64,000 nt of DNA from assembly GCF_013155125.1 (NCBI RefSeq), contig NZ_CP053564.1, positions 7,113,726 to 7,177,725 on the forward strand. Reading direction: 5' to 3'. Positions 52,061-61,584 of this stretch are shown piece after piece. A program made the position numbers and the translations under genes. How positions within the stretch are numbered: the stretch's first letter is position 1; each line of letters starts with the position of its first letter. Source of the stretch: Pseudonocardia broussonetiae (GTDB lineage: Bacteria > Actinomycetota > Actinomycetes > Mycobacteriales > Pseudonocardiaceae). A model generated the notes under the pieces. The model was not told where the DNA came from. It saw nothing but the letters and a program-made list of their open reading frames with translations, and did no database searches.

Positions 52061-52470
52061 GTCCACTCCCCCAGCCACGCCTTCTCCTCCGCCGTCAGCC
52101 GCCGCGGGCGCTGCGCCGCCAGGTCGAAGGTCGCCATGCGGGTGTGCGCGGTGATCGCGACCGGCGCGTCCTCGCCGGGCCCGTCGTGCAGGACGTAGCG
52201 GATGACGAACGACGCCGCCCGCACCTCCTCCACCGTCATCACGATGCGCAGCGTGTGCGAGCGGTACGCCACCTGCTTCGCGTACCGCACGCCGAGCTCG
52301 GCGACGAGGAGCCCGGAGGAGAACCCGCCGACGCCGTCGGCCTCGGCCCGCTCGAAGAACAGCGCGATGCGCGCCTCCTCGAGCAGCGTCACCGCGCGCG
52401 CGTGGTTGAGGTGCCGGTAGGAGTCCTGGTCGGTCCAGCGCAGGGGCACCTGCGCGACGAAGTGCGCCAC
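52057..52470 (-). CDS. Hot-dog acyl-CoA thioesterase
   Basis: 137 residues, 4HBT fold. The active-site Asp region RWTDQDSYRHLNHARAVTLL resembles the YbgC/FcbC class (D-x-x-H-x-N), followed by EEARIALFF. Hydrolyses an acyl-CoA thioester. GTG 52470 follows GAGAGGG. Located downstream of the glutamate dehydrogenase gene as in mycobacteria (Rv2475c). Confidence 0.88.
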   Translation of the reverse strand: MAHFVAQVPLRWTDQDSYRHLNHARAVTLLEEARIALFFERAEADGVGGFSSGLLVAELGVRYAKQVAYRSHTLRIVMTVEEVRAASFVIRYVLHDGPGEDAPVAITAHTRMATFDLAAQRPRRLTAEEKAWLGEWT

Positions 52471-52500
52471 GCCCCCACCCTCTCACCCGAGGTCCGCGGG

Positions 52501-55500
52501 TCAGCGCGCCAGGCCCCGCAGCTGCCGCGACACCACCGACAGCGTGGCCAGGTCCAGCCGCGCCGACGTCCCGACCTCGTGCAGCGCCGCCCGCGCCCGC
52601 ACCAGCCTCGACGCGTTCGCCTGCTCCCACTGCGCGATGGCGTCCTCCACCGGCGTCCCGGGCGCCGCCTCGCGCAGCGCGTCGAGGGTGATGGCGCGCA
52701 GGGAGCCGTAGAGGTCGTCGCGCAGGGCGAGGCGGGCCAGCGCGTGCCAGCGGTCGCCGCGTTCCAGCGCGCTCACCGACGTCAGCGCCATGTCGACGCC
52801 CAGGTGCTCGGACAGCGCGTAGTACAGCTCCGCCACCTCACGGGGCTCGCGCGGCTCCCGGTCGCGCTCGGCCAGCTCGACGAGCTCGACGACGTCGAGC
52901 AGGCCGTAGCCGTACATCAGCGCGGCCGCCCGCGCGGCGCACTCCGTGCCGACGCCGGCTGCGGTGAGCAGGCGCTCCCGTTCCCGCACCGCCTCGAGCT
53001 CGCGCCCGCGCAGCAGCCCGGACAGCTCGCCGCGCAGCGCCCGCACCGGCTCGGCGAACCGGGACACCTCGGCGCCGACGGCGAGCGGCTGCGGGCGGTT
53101 GGTGAGGAACCAGCGCGACGCGCGGTCGAGCAGGCGCCGGGAGTCGAGCACGATCGTGTCCGACACCTCGGTCGCGATCGCGGGATCGCGCAGCTCGGCC
53201 CACAGCGCGGGCAGGTCGAACACGGCCGTCGTGACCGCGAAGGCCCGCACCGCGTCGGTCGCGGTCGCGGAGAGCTCCTCGCCGAGGCGGAACGCGTAGG
53301 TCATGCCGGCGCCGTCGACCATCTCGTTGACCAGCTGCGTCGTCACGATCTCGCGCCGCAGCGGGTGCCCGGCGATCGCCTTCGGGAAGCGCTCGCGGAT
53401 CGCGCGCGGGAAGTACTCCGGCAGCCGCGACGCGAACGCCGCCGCGTCGGGCAGGTCGGTGGAAAGCACCTGCGCGGTGAGGTCGAGCTTGCTGTGCGCG
53501 AGCAGCGTCGACAGCTCCGGGCTGCTCAGGCCCAGTCCCGCCGCCTCGAGCGCGGCGAAGCCGGCCTCGTCGGGCAGCACCTCGAGGCGCCGGACGAGCC
53601 CGTGCCGCTCCTCGAGGTCGGCGGTGAGCCGCCCGTGCACGCCGGTCATGTCGGCGGCGTGCGCCCGCGCGATGCCCAGCACGGCGTTCTGGTCGCGGTT
53701 GTCGGACAGCACCAGCGCCGACACCTCGTCGGTCATCTCGACGAGCACCGCGTTGCGGGCGGTGCGGTCGAGCTCCCCGGCGACGACGAGCCGGTCGAGC
53801 AGGATCTTGATGTTGACCTCGTGGTCGGAGCAGTCGACGCCCGCCGAGTTGTCGATGGCGTCGGTGTTGATCTTCCCGCCGGCGCGGGCGAACTCGATCC
53901 GCCCCTTCTGCGTCAGCCCCAGGTTGCCGCCCTCGCCGACGACCTTGACCCGCAGCTCCGCCCCGTTGGCGCGCACGGCGTCGTTGGCCTTGTCGCCCGC
54001 CGCCTCGTGCGTCTCGTCGGTGGCCTTGACGTAGGTGCCGATGCCGCCGTTCCACAGCAGGTCGGCCGGCGCGCGCAGGATCGCGGCGATGAGCTCGGGC
54101 GGGCTGAGCCGCTCGGTGCCGTCGGGCAGGCCCAGGGCGGCGCGCATCTCCGGCCCGACCGGCACCGACTTCGCCGTGCGCGGCCACACCCCGCCGCCCG
54201 CGCTGATCAACGACCGGTCGTAGTCGTCCCACGACGAGCGCGGCAGCGCGAACATGCGCTCGCGCTCGGCGAAGCTCGCGGCCGCGTCCGGCGTCGGGTC
54301 GACGAAGACGTGCCGGTGGTCGAACGCCGCGAGCAGCCGGATGTGCGGGGAGAGCAGCATGCCGTTGCCGAACACGTCGCCGGACATGTCGCCCACGCCC
54401 ACGACCGTGAACTCCTGCGCCTGCGTGTCGACGCCGAGCTCGCGGAAGTGGCGCTTGACGCTCTCCCACGCGCCCTTCGCCGTGATGCCCATGGCCTTGT
54501 GGTCGTAGCCGACCGACCCGCCGGACGCGAACGCGTCGCCCAGCCAGAAGCCGTAGGAGGCCGCGACCTCGTTGGCCGTGTCGGAGAAGCGCGCGGTGCC
54601 CTTGTCGGCGGCGACCACGAGGTAGGAGTCGTCGCCGTCGTGGCGGACGACGTCCGGCGGCGGGACCGTCCGGCCGTCGACCAGGTTGTCGGTGACGTCG
54701 AGCAGCCCGGAGATGAACATGCGGTAGCAGGCCTCGACCTCGGCCGGGTCGGGCTGCGCCGCGCGGACGAAGAACCCGCCCTTCGCCCCGACCGGCACGA
54801 TGACCGCGTTCTTCACGGCCTGCGCCTTGACCAGCCCGAGGATCTCGGTGCGGAAGTCCTGCGGGCGGTCCGACCAGCGCAGACCACCGCGCGCCACGGC
54901 GCCGAAACGCAGGTGGACGCCCTCCACGCGCGGCGAGTACACCCAGATCTCGAACCGCGGGCGCGGCGCCGGCATGTCCGGCACCAGCGCCGGGTCGATC
55001 TTGAAGGAGAAGAAGTCGCGCTCGCGGAACCAGTTGGTGCGCAGGGTCGCGGTGATCATCGCCAGGTAGCCGCGCAGGATGCGGTCGGCGTCGAGCCCGG
55101 TGACGGAGTCGATCAGCGCACGGGCCTCGGACAGCGCGGCGGTCTCCGCGCGCTCGCGGTCCTCGACGGAGCCGACGGCCGGGTCGAACCGCGCCCGGAA
55201 CACCCCGAGCAGCGCCCGCGCCACGGCGGGCTGGGTGAGCAGCGTGTCGGCCATGTACTGCACGCCGTACGGGCTGCCGAGCTGGCGCGCGTAGCGGGCG
55301 TAGGCGCGCAGCACCGCGACCTCGCGCCACGGCAGCCCGGCGCGCAGCACCAGCGCGGAGAACCGGTCGGTCTCGGCGTCCCCGCGCCAGGCGGCGCTGA
55401 ACGCCGAGCAGAACCCGGCCTCGACCTCGGCCTCGGTGCGCCCGTCGAGCGCCGTGCGCGTGGCCTCGTCGACCTGCAGGCCGAAGTCGTAGAGGTAGCA

Positions 55501-57219
55501 GCGCAACCCGTCGGGCCGCAGGAACTCCGAGGGGCGCTCGTCGAGGACCTCGACGCCGAGCTGCTGCAGCAGCGGCAGCACGGCCGTCAGGGTGGCGGGG
55601 GCTCCCGCGAGGTAGAGCGCGAAGCGGCGGACGCCGTTCTCCCCGGCGTCGTGCAGCCGCACCGAGAAGTCGCCGGGCCCGGCGAGCGCGGCGATGCGGC
55701 GCAGGTCGGCCACCGCGTGCTGCGGGTCGACCGCGGCCTTGTACGTCTCCGGCACCCCGGCCAGCAGGACGCCGACCCCGGCCCCCTCCGGGGTCTGGAG
55801 AAGCCGGTCGTCCCAGGTGCGGACGGCCTCCGTCAGCTCGTCCTGCAGCGCCGCCACGTCGACGTCGCCGAAGCCGGCGGCGTCGGTGGGGGCGTGCACG
55901 GTGAACTGCACGAGCGCGAGCGCCGACTCCGACACCCGCGCGGTGTGGTCGACGGTCGTGCCGCCCAGGCGCTGCTGCAGCACCTGGGCCATCGCGAGGC
56001 GCGACGACGTCGTGTAGCGGTCACGCGGGAGGTACACCAGGGCCGAGACGAACCGGCGGTACGGGTCGGGGCGCAGGAACACCCGCACCGCGCGGCGCCC
56101 GGCCACGGCGAGCACGCCGACGGCGGTGTCGTGCAGCCGCTGCACGCCCGCGCTGAACAGCTCCTCGCGCGGCAGGTCCGAGAGCACCTCGAGCATCTGC
56201 TGGCCGGAGTAGGACTCCAGCGGGAAGCCGGCGCGGTGGATGGCGTCGCGGACGCGGCGGGCCACCACCGGGATGTCCAGGACGCTCTCGTAGAGCGCGG
56301 GCACCGTGAGCATCCCGAGGAAGCGGTGCTCGCCGGTGAGCCGGCCCTCGCCGTCGACGGTGGCCACGGCCAGGTAATAGGGGTGCTCCGGGCGCAGCGG
56401 GCCCGGGTCGTTGGCGCGGGTGATCACCAGCAGGTCCGGACGGCCGGCAACGCTGTCGACGCGCGGCACGAACGCGCGCTCGGCGTCGTCGCGGCGCAGG
56501 ACCCCGAGACCCGTGCCGGGCTCGGCGACGAGCTCGCCGTCCGCGGTGGCCGTGTAGTGGCGGTAGCCGAGGAAGGTGACGTGGCCGTCGGCGAGCCAGC
56601 GCAGCAGCTCGGCGACGTCGCGGGGCTCGGCGGTGGCGCCGGCCGGGGCGCGCGAGGGCAGGCCGTCGGCGATGCGCAGGGCGGTCGCGAGCATGGGCTC
56701 GGCGTCGCCGACGATCTCGCGGACCTCCCGCAGCACCTCGCCGAGGCGCTCGGCCAGCTCGTCGTGGGTGAGGTGCGACGTCTCCAGGTCCAGGTGGATC
56801 CACGACTCGACGATGCTGTCGGCGGGCGGCCCGGCCGGGTCGGCGTCGGTGAGCACGTCCTCGAGGCGCCCCTCGGCGTCGCGCCGGACCACGACGATCG
56901 GGTGGATCACGCGCGTGACCTCGCCACCCGCCCGGGCGACCGCCGCGAGCAGCGACTGCACCAGGAACGGCATGTCGTCGGTGACGATCTCGACGACCGG
57001 TCCGTCCGTCGATCCCTCGGGCTGCGCGTCGCGCACCCGGATCAGCTCCTGCCCCGCCGCGCGCCGACCGGCCAGCTCGACGTGCGAGCGGGCCGCCGCG
57101 AGCAGCAGCGGGAGGTGCTCGCCCGCGAGTCCGTCCAGGTCAGGGGCGTGCCGCGCGTACAGCGATCGCAGGGCCGTCAGTTCGGGGCCGGGCTTCGTCG
57201 CCCTCTCGCCGGTGGTCAC
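52501..57219 (-). CDS. gdh: NAD-specific glutamate dehydrogenase, large 180-kDa type
   Basis: 1572 residues, the giant L-180 class also known in Streptomyces and mycobacteria (Rv2476c). Deaminates glutamate to 2-oxoglutarate with NAD+. A long N-terminal regulatory region precedes the catalytic core, with FRTEILGLVKAQAVKNAVIV (substrate lysines), VGAKGGFFVRAA, GVGDMSGDVFGNGMLLSPHI and GGAFDHRHVF-like DPTPD. GTG 57219 has GGAG 8 nt upstream and a TAGGGT hexamer about 40 nt before. It would use the glutamate formed by pruA. Confidence 0.93.
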   Translation of the reverse strand: MTTGERATKPGPELTALRSLYARHAPDLDGLAGEHLPLLLAAARSHVELAGRRAAGQELIRVRDAQPEGSTDGPVVEIVTDDMPFLVQSLLAAVARAGGEVTRVIHPIVVVRRDAEGRLEDVLTDADPAGPPADSIVESWIHLDLETSHLTHDELAERLGEVLREVREIVGDAEPMLATALRIADGLPSRAPAGATAEPRDVAELLRWLADGHVTFLGYRHYTATADGELVAEPGTGLGVLRRDDAERAFVPRVDSVAGRPDLLVITRANDPGPLRPEHPYYLAVATVDGEGRLTGEHRFLGMLTVPALYESVLDIPVVARRVRDAIHRAGFPLESYSGQQMLEVLSDLPREELFSAGVQRLHDTAVGVLAVAGRRAVRVFLRPDPYRRFVSALVYLPRDRYTTSSRLAMAQVLQQRLGGTTVDHTARVSESALALVQFTVHAPTDAAGFGDVDVAALQDELTEAVRTWDDRLLQTPEGAGVGVLLAGVPETYKAAVDPQHAVADLRRIAALAGPGDFSVRLHDAGENGVRRFALYLAGAPATLTAVLPLLQQLGVEVLDERPSEFLRPDGLRCYLYDFGLQVDEATRTALDGRTEAEVEAGFCSAFSAAWRGDAETDRFSALVLRAGLPWREVAVLRAYARYARQLGSPYGVQYMADTLLTQPAVARALLGVFRARFDPAVGSVEDRERAETAALSEARALIDSVTGLDADRILRGYLAMITATLRTNWFRERDFFSFKIDPALVPDMPAPRPRFEIWVYSPRVEGVHLRFGAVARGGLRWSDRPQDFRTEILGLVKAQAVKNAVIVPVGAKGGFFVRAAQPDPAEVEACYRMFISGLLDVTDNLVDGRTVPPPDVVRHDGDDSYLVVAADKGTARFSDTANEVAASYGFWLGDAFASGGSVGYDHKAMGITAKGAWESVKRHFRELGVDTQAQEFTVVGVGDMSGDVFGNGMLLSPHIRLLAAFDHRHVFVDPTPDAAASFAERERMFALPRSSWDDYDRSLISAGGGVWPRTAKSVPVGPEMRAALGLPDGTERLSPPELIAAILRAPADLLWNGGIGTYVKATDETHEAAGDKANDAVRANGAELRVKVVGEGGNLGLTQKGRIEFARAGGKINTDAIDNSAGVDCSDHEVNIKILLDRLVVAGELDRTARNAVLVEMTDEVSALVLSDNRDQNAVLGIARAHAADMTGVHGRLTADLEERHGLVRRLEVLPDEAGFAALEAAGLGLSSPELSTLLAHSKLDLTAQVLSTDLPDAAAFASRLPEYFPRAIRERFPKAIAGHPLRREIVTTQLVNEMVDGAGMTYAFRLGEELSATATDAVRAFAVTTAVFDLPALWAELRDPAIATEVSDTIVLDSRRLLDRASRWFLTNRPQPLAVGAEVSRFAEPVRALRGELSGLLRGRELEAVRERERLLTAAGVGTECAARAAALMYGYGLLDVVELVELAERDREPREPREVAELYYALSEHLGVDMALTSVSALERGDRWHALARLALRDDLYGSLRAITLDALREAAPGTPVEDAIAQWEQANASRLVRARAALHEVGTSARLDLATLSVVSRQLRGLAR

Positions 57220-57299
57220 ATGCGGCTCCGGGGTCTCGTCATCGGACCGCCCACCCTATGCCCACCGGGCGAACGCGGGCCCCCCGGTCGAGTGAACGG

Positions 57300-60200
57300 T
57301 CAGATGCCCCGGTAGGCCGCGAGCGCCCCCGCGAGGAGGTCGGCCAGGCCCAGCCCGTCGGTCGAGGTGGGGCCCGTCGACGTCGTCCCGCGCCCCGGCG
57401 GCGAACCCTCGGCCGTCTCGGCCGACCCCGCCGACTCGACCGACCCCGCCGACCCTGCCGACCCTGCCGACCTCGCCGACTCGGGCGCCGGCTCGGCTGC
57501 CGACGTCACCGCCGACCTCGCTGTCGCGTCCGGCTCGGTGCGCTCGTTCCGCTCGGCCGGCGCGGGCCCGTCGCCGCGCCGGTGCCGGCGCCCCCCGGTG
57601 CCCGGCCGCACGACCACCCCGTCGGGCAGGTACGGCCGCCGCTCCCCGGACCCCTCGGCCCCGTCCGGGTCGTGCGCACTCGCGGCGGCGGGGTGCGGTC
57701 GTGCCGCGCCGCCGGCCGCGCCGCTGCGGCCCCGGCCGTCGGCCTCATCGGCGGCGACGTCGGTCGGACGATCCACCCCGTCCGCCCTCTCCGCCGCCCT
57801 GCCCGCCCCGCCGTTGCGGTCCGCGCCTCGGTTGCGATCAGCACCACCGCTGCGGTCGACTCTCACGTCCCGGTCCGCACCCGCGTTCCGGTCCGCACCC
57901 GCGTTCCGGTCGGCACCGCCGTCCCGGTCCGGAACGCCGTTCCGGTTCACACCACCGATGCGGTCCGCACCCTCGTCCCTGTCCCCACCGCCGTTCCGGT
58001 CCGCACCGCCGTCCCGGTCCGCACCCACGTGCCGGTCGGCACCACCGTTGCGGCCCGCACCATCGTGCCGGGCCGCCCTCCCCTTCGGGTCTGCACTCAC
58101 GTGCGAGTCCGCGTCCGTGTTCCGGTTGGTGCCGCCGGTGCGGTCCGCACCACCGTTCCGCGCCGCCCTCGCCTTCGGGTCCGCGCCCAGGTGCGGGGGC
58201 GAGAGCGAGTCCAGGTGCGAGTCCGCGTCCGCGTTGCGGTTGGTGCCGCTGGTGCGGTTCCCAGCGCCGCTCCGCGCCGCCCTTACGTCGCGGTCTGCGC
58301 CCGGGTCGAGGTCCGGGTTCCGATCGGTACCGCCGTCGCGGACTGCACCGCTATGGCGGTCCGTGTCGCCGATCCGGTTCGCACCGCCGTCCTGGTCTGC
58401 TCCCCCGGTCCGCCCGTACGCGTCGGCACGATCCATCCCGCCGGCACGGCTCCGGCCGGAAGCAGGACCCGGGTCTGCCGCACGCCGGTCCCGCACGTCG
58501 CGCTCGTCGTCGCGCGAGGGGTCGTAGCCCCGGCTGCCCGGCAGGCCGGCGTCATCCGCCGGCGGCCCGGAGGCGCGCGCGGGTGTCCCGCGGTCCTGTT
58601 CCTGCCGCGCCTCCCCGGAGCCGGGGCGGCGTACATCCCCTCGAGCCGATCCGGACTGCTCGCCCGCCCGGTGCCGGTCGCCCGTCGCCTCGGCGCCCAC
58701 TGCCTTCGCGCCCCGCCGTCCGTCGGCGTCCGTCCGGGCCCGGCGACCCGGACCCTCATCCAGGTCGGAGCTCCCGGCATCCCCACCGCTGCGGTGTCCC
58801 GACAGACCCAGGGGATCCGGATCGGGCGCGACGTCGGCGTCGGACCGGGACGTGGCGTGGCGCGACCGCCCCGACGGTCCGGCCGACCGCGCCCGGCCGT
58901 CGAGGCGCTGCAGGACCTGCGCCCCGACCACGCCGTGCCCGTCGTGCACGGCCGCACGCAGCAGCGCGCCCTGCACCGCGGCGTCGACCGCCAGTCCGTC
59001 GACGAGCGCGGGCACGACCCGGCGCATCCACTCGGCGGCCGCGGCACGGTCGCCGTCGGCGAGCACCACCGACACCGCGTCGGGGGTGTCCCGCCGCAAC
59101 CGTCCCGACTCGGGGAGCCGCTGCGCCAGCCGTCGCGCCACGCGTCGCACGGTCGGGGCCGACTCGTCCGCCGGCAGCCGCTGCCCCTCGCGGGCCAGGT
59201 CGAGCACGACGACGCACTCGCCCGTCCCCGTGTCCGGGACGTCCCCCGACGGCTCTGCGTCACCGCCGCCGCCCGCGGGCGCCTTGCCCCAGATCCGGTC
59301 GAGGTCCGCGAGCGCCGACGCCAGCCAGGCCTCCGGGTCGGCCAGCGCCGAGACGACGGCAGGATCCGGAGCGGCGCTCACCGGCTCGGCCACCGGGGGT
59401 ACCGCGATGGAGGGCACCGCGGCCTGGGACACCGCTTCGGTCTCGGACCCGGCGATCACCTCACCGCCCCCACCGCGAGCAGCCCCGCTCCCCGCCGCGG
59501 GAGAACCTGCGGGCCGGTGCGCCCGGATCGCCTGCGTGGGCGCTTCCGACGCGCCGTCGCGGGTCGGGTCCAGCGTCGATCCCGCCGACCACACACCGGT
59601 GGCCCAGGGGTCGGCGGGCCAGACGTCGCTGCGTCCCGTTCCGCCGGACCTCGGAGCACGCGCCCCCGCCGAGCCGTTCCGCCCGCCGTCGGCCGATCCG
59701 CCGTCGCGGGCACCGTTCGCACCCGGGCCGCCGGCTCCCGAACCGTCCGCGCCGCGCGAGCCCGAGCCGGTCGAGGTCCGGGGTTCGCCGGTGCGTTCGG
59801 TCTCCCCGGGGTCCGCTCCGTTCCGACGGGCCCCCGGGACCCCTCCGCCCACGGCCGACAAGTCAGTGGCCGCCCACAGGGTGCCCGGCCACCCCGCCGC
59901 AGCACCGGACCTGCCGTCCGGGTCGTGCCGGGACGCGCCCTCGGAGTCCGACCGCGACGCGGCCGAGGATCCGTTCGCCGTCGCGGCGGCGTCGTCCTCC
60001 GCCCGACGGCGGCGCCGCCCGACCCCGCCCGCACCGGCGGTCCGGGCGGGACCCGCCGCACCACCGGCACCTACATCACCGGCACCCGCTTCACCGGCAC
60101 CCGCTTCACCGGCGGCGGCAACGGAACCAGCGCCATCAGGCCCGCCGCCCGCACCGGCCGCATCGCTCACACCGGCCGCATCGCCACCGTCCCGCGCCGA

Positions 60201-61514
60201 TCCGTCGTCCGCCATCGACGCCGCCTGCACGGCGCGCAGCTTCGCCGTGCGCTCCACCGAGCCCGGCAGCCACCCGGGATCACCGGCCGCGTCGGACTCC
60301 GCCGCCCGACGCCGCCCGACGGCCTCACCACGTCCGCGCTCGGGCTCGACGCTGCGGCTCGTGGAGGAACCCGCCCCGGGCGCCACACCGTGCGGATCAC
60401 CCGTCGGCACGCCCGGTGCCGGCTGCGCGGTGCGCCCGGCCGGTGCGCCCGTGCCCGTGCCCAGCGACAGGATCCCGGGCAGCGACACGAGCGCGGTGCG
60501 GAAGCGCGCGACCCGGGCCCGGTGGCGGCGCTCGGCGACGACGGCGAGGCGCACCGACTCCGCCGACGCCTCGGGCCGTCCCGCCTTCTCGTGCACCTCC
60601 CCGAGCGCCGTCCGGCAGATGAACTCCAGCTCGGGAGCGTCACTCGCCGCGGCGTCGTGCGCCGCGCGCTCCAGCTCACGGGCCACATCGGCGCCGGAGC
60701 CCCGCCCCTCCTCCACGACGACCCTGGTCAGGGTGAGGCGCAGCAGTGCGAGCTGGCGCGTCGGACGCGCGTGCTCGACGAGCCGCGCCCGCAGGGGGCG
60801 GCTGCCCTCGCTCGCCTGGTCCGAGCGACCCGCCGCGATGAGCGACGAGATCCACTCCGCGGCCAGCGCCGCCGCCAGGTGCGGTGACGGGCTCAGCGCC
60901 TGCGGCGAGGTGCGCGCGCGGTCCAGCCGACCGAGCCCGTCCACCGACCGCGTGACGGCACTTCCGGAACGCCCGAGCCGCCGGTCGGCCGACGCCGCCA
61001 CGAGCAGCGCCGTGGCCGATCCGATCTCCGCCGGGGCCCCGCCGACCAGGGCCCAGGCAGCCAGCGCGTCGGCCGGGTCGAGCGGACCGTCGTCGCGGCA
61101 GCGCAGGCGCGCCACGGCGGTGTCGGCCACGAGCTCCGCGTCGGCACCGTCGCCGGGCAGGGTGTCGAGCAGCGCCCGTGACGCCAGGTTCTCCCCCACG
61201 CCGTGGGCGAGGACCGCCAGCTCCAACCGCAGCCGTGCGGCGGCCGGTGCCGACAGGGCGTCGGCCCCCCACCGCGGCAGCGCTTCGAGGGCGTCGGCCG
61301 CGATCTCCCGGCCGTCACCGACCGCCGACGCGGCGTGCACCCGCCATCCGGTGGCCAGGAGCCAGGCGTCGCGGTCGGAGACCGCCGACGCCGACTCCAT
61401 CAGGTGCTCCGCGAGCGCCCCCGCGAGATCGGGCCGGGTCCAGCGCAGCGACCCGACCGCCGCCGACACCGACGGCGGCGACAAGGCCGATCCCTGGGTG
61501 CTCGCCGACTCCAC
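57300..61514 (-). CDS. 1404-aa mostly disordered protein with hexapeptide repeats
   Basis: Residues about 1-370 form a helical, TPR-like region (LRLELAVLAHGVGENLASRA). About 370-720 is Gly/Ser/Arg/Asp-rich and disordered. About 735-875 is a folded core (VVVLDLAREGQRLPADESAP, APTVRRVARRLAQRL, DAVSVVLADGDRAAAAEWMR) that faintly resembles a GGDEF domain lacking its signature. About 880-1385 is again disordered and contains 15 hexapeptide repeats. The last 19 residues (GLGLADLLAGALAAYRGI) look like a conserved helix. GTG 61514 is preferred over 61553 because of GGGAGG just upstream. It is inserted between two genes adjacent in mycobacteria. Function unknown. Confidence 0.72.
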   Translation of the reverse strand: MESASTQGSALSPPSVSAAVGSLRWTRPDLAGALAEHLMESASAVSDRDAWLLATGWRVHAASAVGDGREIAADALEALPRWGADALSAPAAARLRLELAVLAHGVGENLASRALLDTLPGDGADAELVADTAVARLRCRDDGPLDPADALAAWALVGGAPAEIGSATALLVAASADRRLGRSGSAVTRSVDGLGRLDRARTSPQALSPSPHLAAALAAEWISSLIAAGRSDQASEGSRPLRARLVEHARPTRQLALLRLTLTRVVVEEGRGSGADVARELERAAHDAAASDAPELEFICRTALGEVHEKAGRPEASAESVRLAVVAERRHRARVARFRTALVSLPGILSLGTGTGAPAGRTAQPAPGVPTGDPHGVAPGAGSSTSRSVEPERGRGEAVGRRRAAESDAAGDPGWLPGSVERTAKLRAVQAASMADDGSARDGGDAAGVSDAAGAGGGPDGAGSVAAAGEAGAGEAGAGDVGAGGAAGPARTAGAGGVGRRRRRAEDDAAATANGSSAASRSDSEGASRHDPDGRSGAAAGWPGTLWAATDLSAVGGGVPGARRNGADPGETERTGEPRTSTGSGSRGADGSGAGGPGANGARDGGSADGGRNGSAGARAPRSGGTGRSDVWPADPWATGVWSAGSTLDPTRDGASEAPTQAIRAHRPAGSPAAGSGAARGGGGEVIAGSETEAVSQAAVPSIAVPPVAEPVSAAPDPAVVSALADPEAWLASALADLDRIWGKAPAGGGGDAEPSGDVPDTGTGECVVVLDLAREGQRLPADESAPTVRRVARRLAQRLPESGRLRRDTPDAVSVVLADGDRAAAAEWMRRVVPALVDGLAVDAAVQGALLRAAVHDGHGVVGAQVLQRLDGRARSAGPSGRSRHATSRSDADVAPDPDPLGLSGHRSGGDAGSSDLDEGPGRRARTDADGRRGAKAVGAEATGDRHRAGEQSGSARGDVRRPGSGEARQEQDRGTPARASGPPADDAGLPGSRGYDPSRDDERDVRDRRAADPGPASGRSRAGGMDRADAYGRTGGADQDGGANRIGDTDRHSGAVRDGGTDRNPDLDPGADRDVRAARSGAGNRTSGTNRNADADSHLDSLSPPHLGADPKARAARNGGADRTGGTNRNTDADSHVSADPKGRAARHDGAGRNGGADRHVGADRDGGADRNGGGDRDEGADRIGGVNRNGVPDRDGGADRNAGADRNAGADRDVRVDRSGGADRNRGADRNGGAGRAAERADGVDRPTDVAADEADGRGRSGAAGGAARPHPAAASAHDPDGAEGSGERRPYLPDGVVVRPGTGGRRHRRGDGPAPAERNERTEPDATARSAVTSAAEPAPESARSAGSAGSAGSVESAGSAETAEGSPPGRGTTSTGPTSTDGLGLADLLAGALAAYRGI
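57792..58061 (-). repeat. 15 hexapeptide-coding tandem repeats (18 nt units)
   Basis: Fifteen in-phase units with consensus Gly-Ala-Asp-Arg-(Asn/Asp)-Gly, coded by 18-nt units; two adjacent units (GADRNA) are identical. Degenerate units continue to about 58440, where a segment containing GTNRN...DADSH...ADPK occurs twice. The period stays a multiple of three, so length changes preserve the frame. The array is not CRISPR: there are no spacers. Confidence 0.85.
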
Positions 61515-61584
61515 GTGACCTCCCGAAGTGCCGGGCACCCCCGGATGAGCCACCGGACTCCACCGGCCGGGGTAGCGCCCGCGC

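Noticed and set aside
57792..58061. CRISPR-like periodicity
   Set aside because: Units of 18 nt are contiguous, keep the codon frame and have no unique spacers.
57258..60887. 1209-codon plus-strand frame opposite the disordered protein
   Set aside because: It mirrors the repeats of the real gene; the minus strand has the ribosome site and recognisable folded segments.
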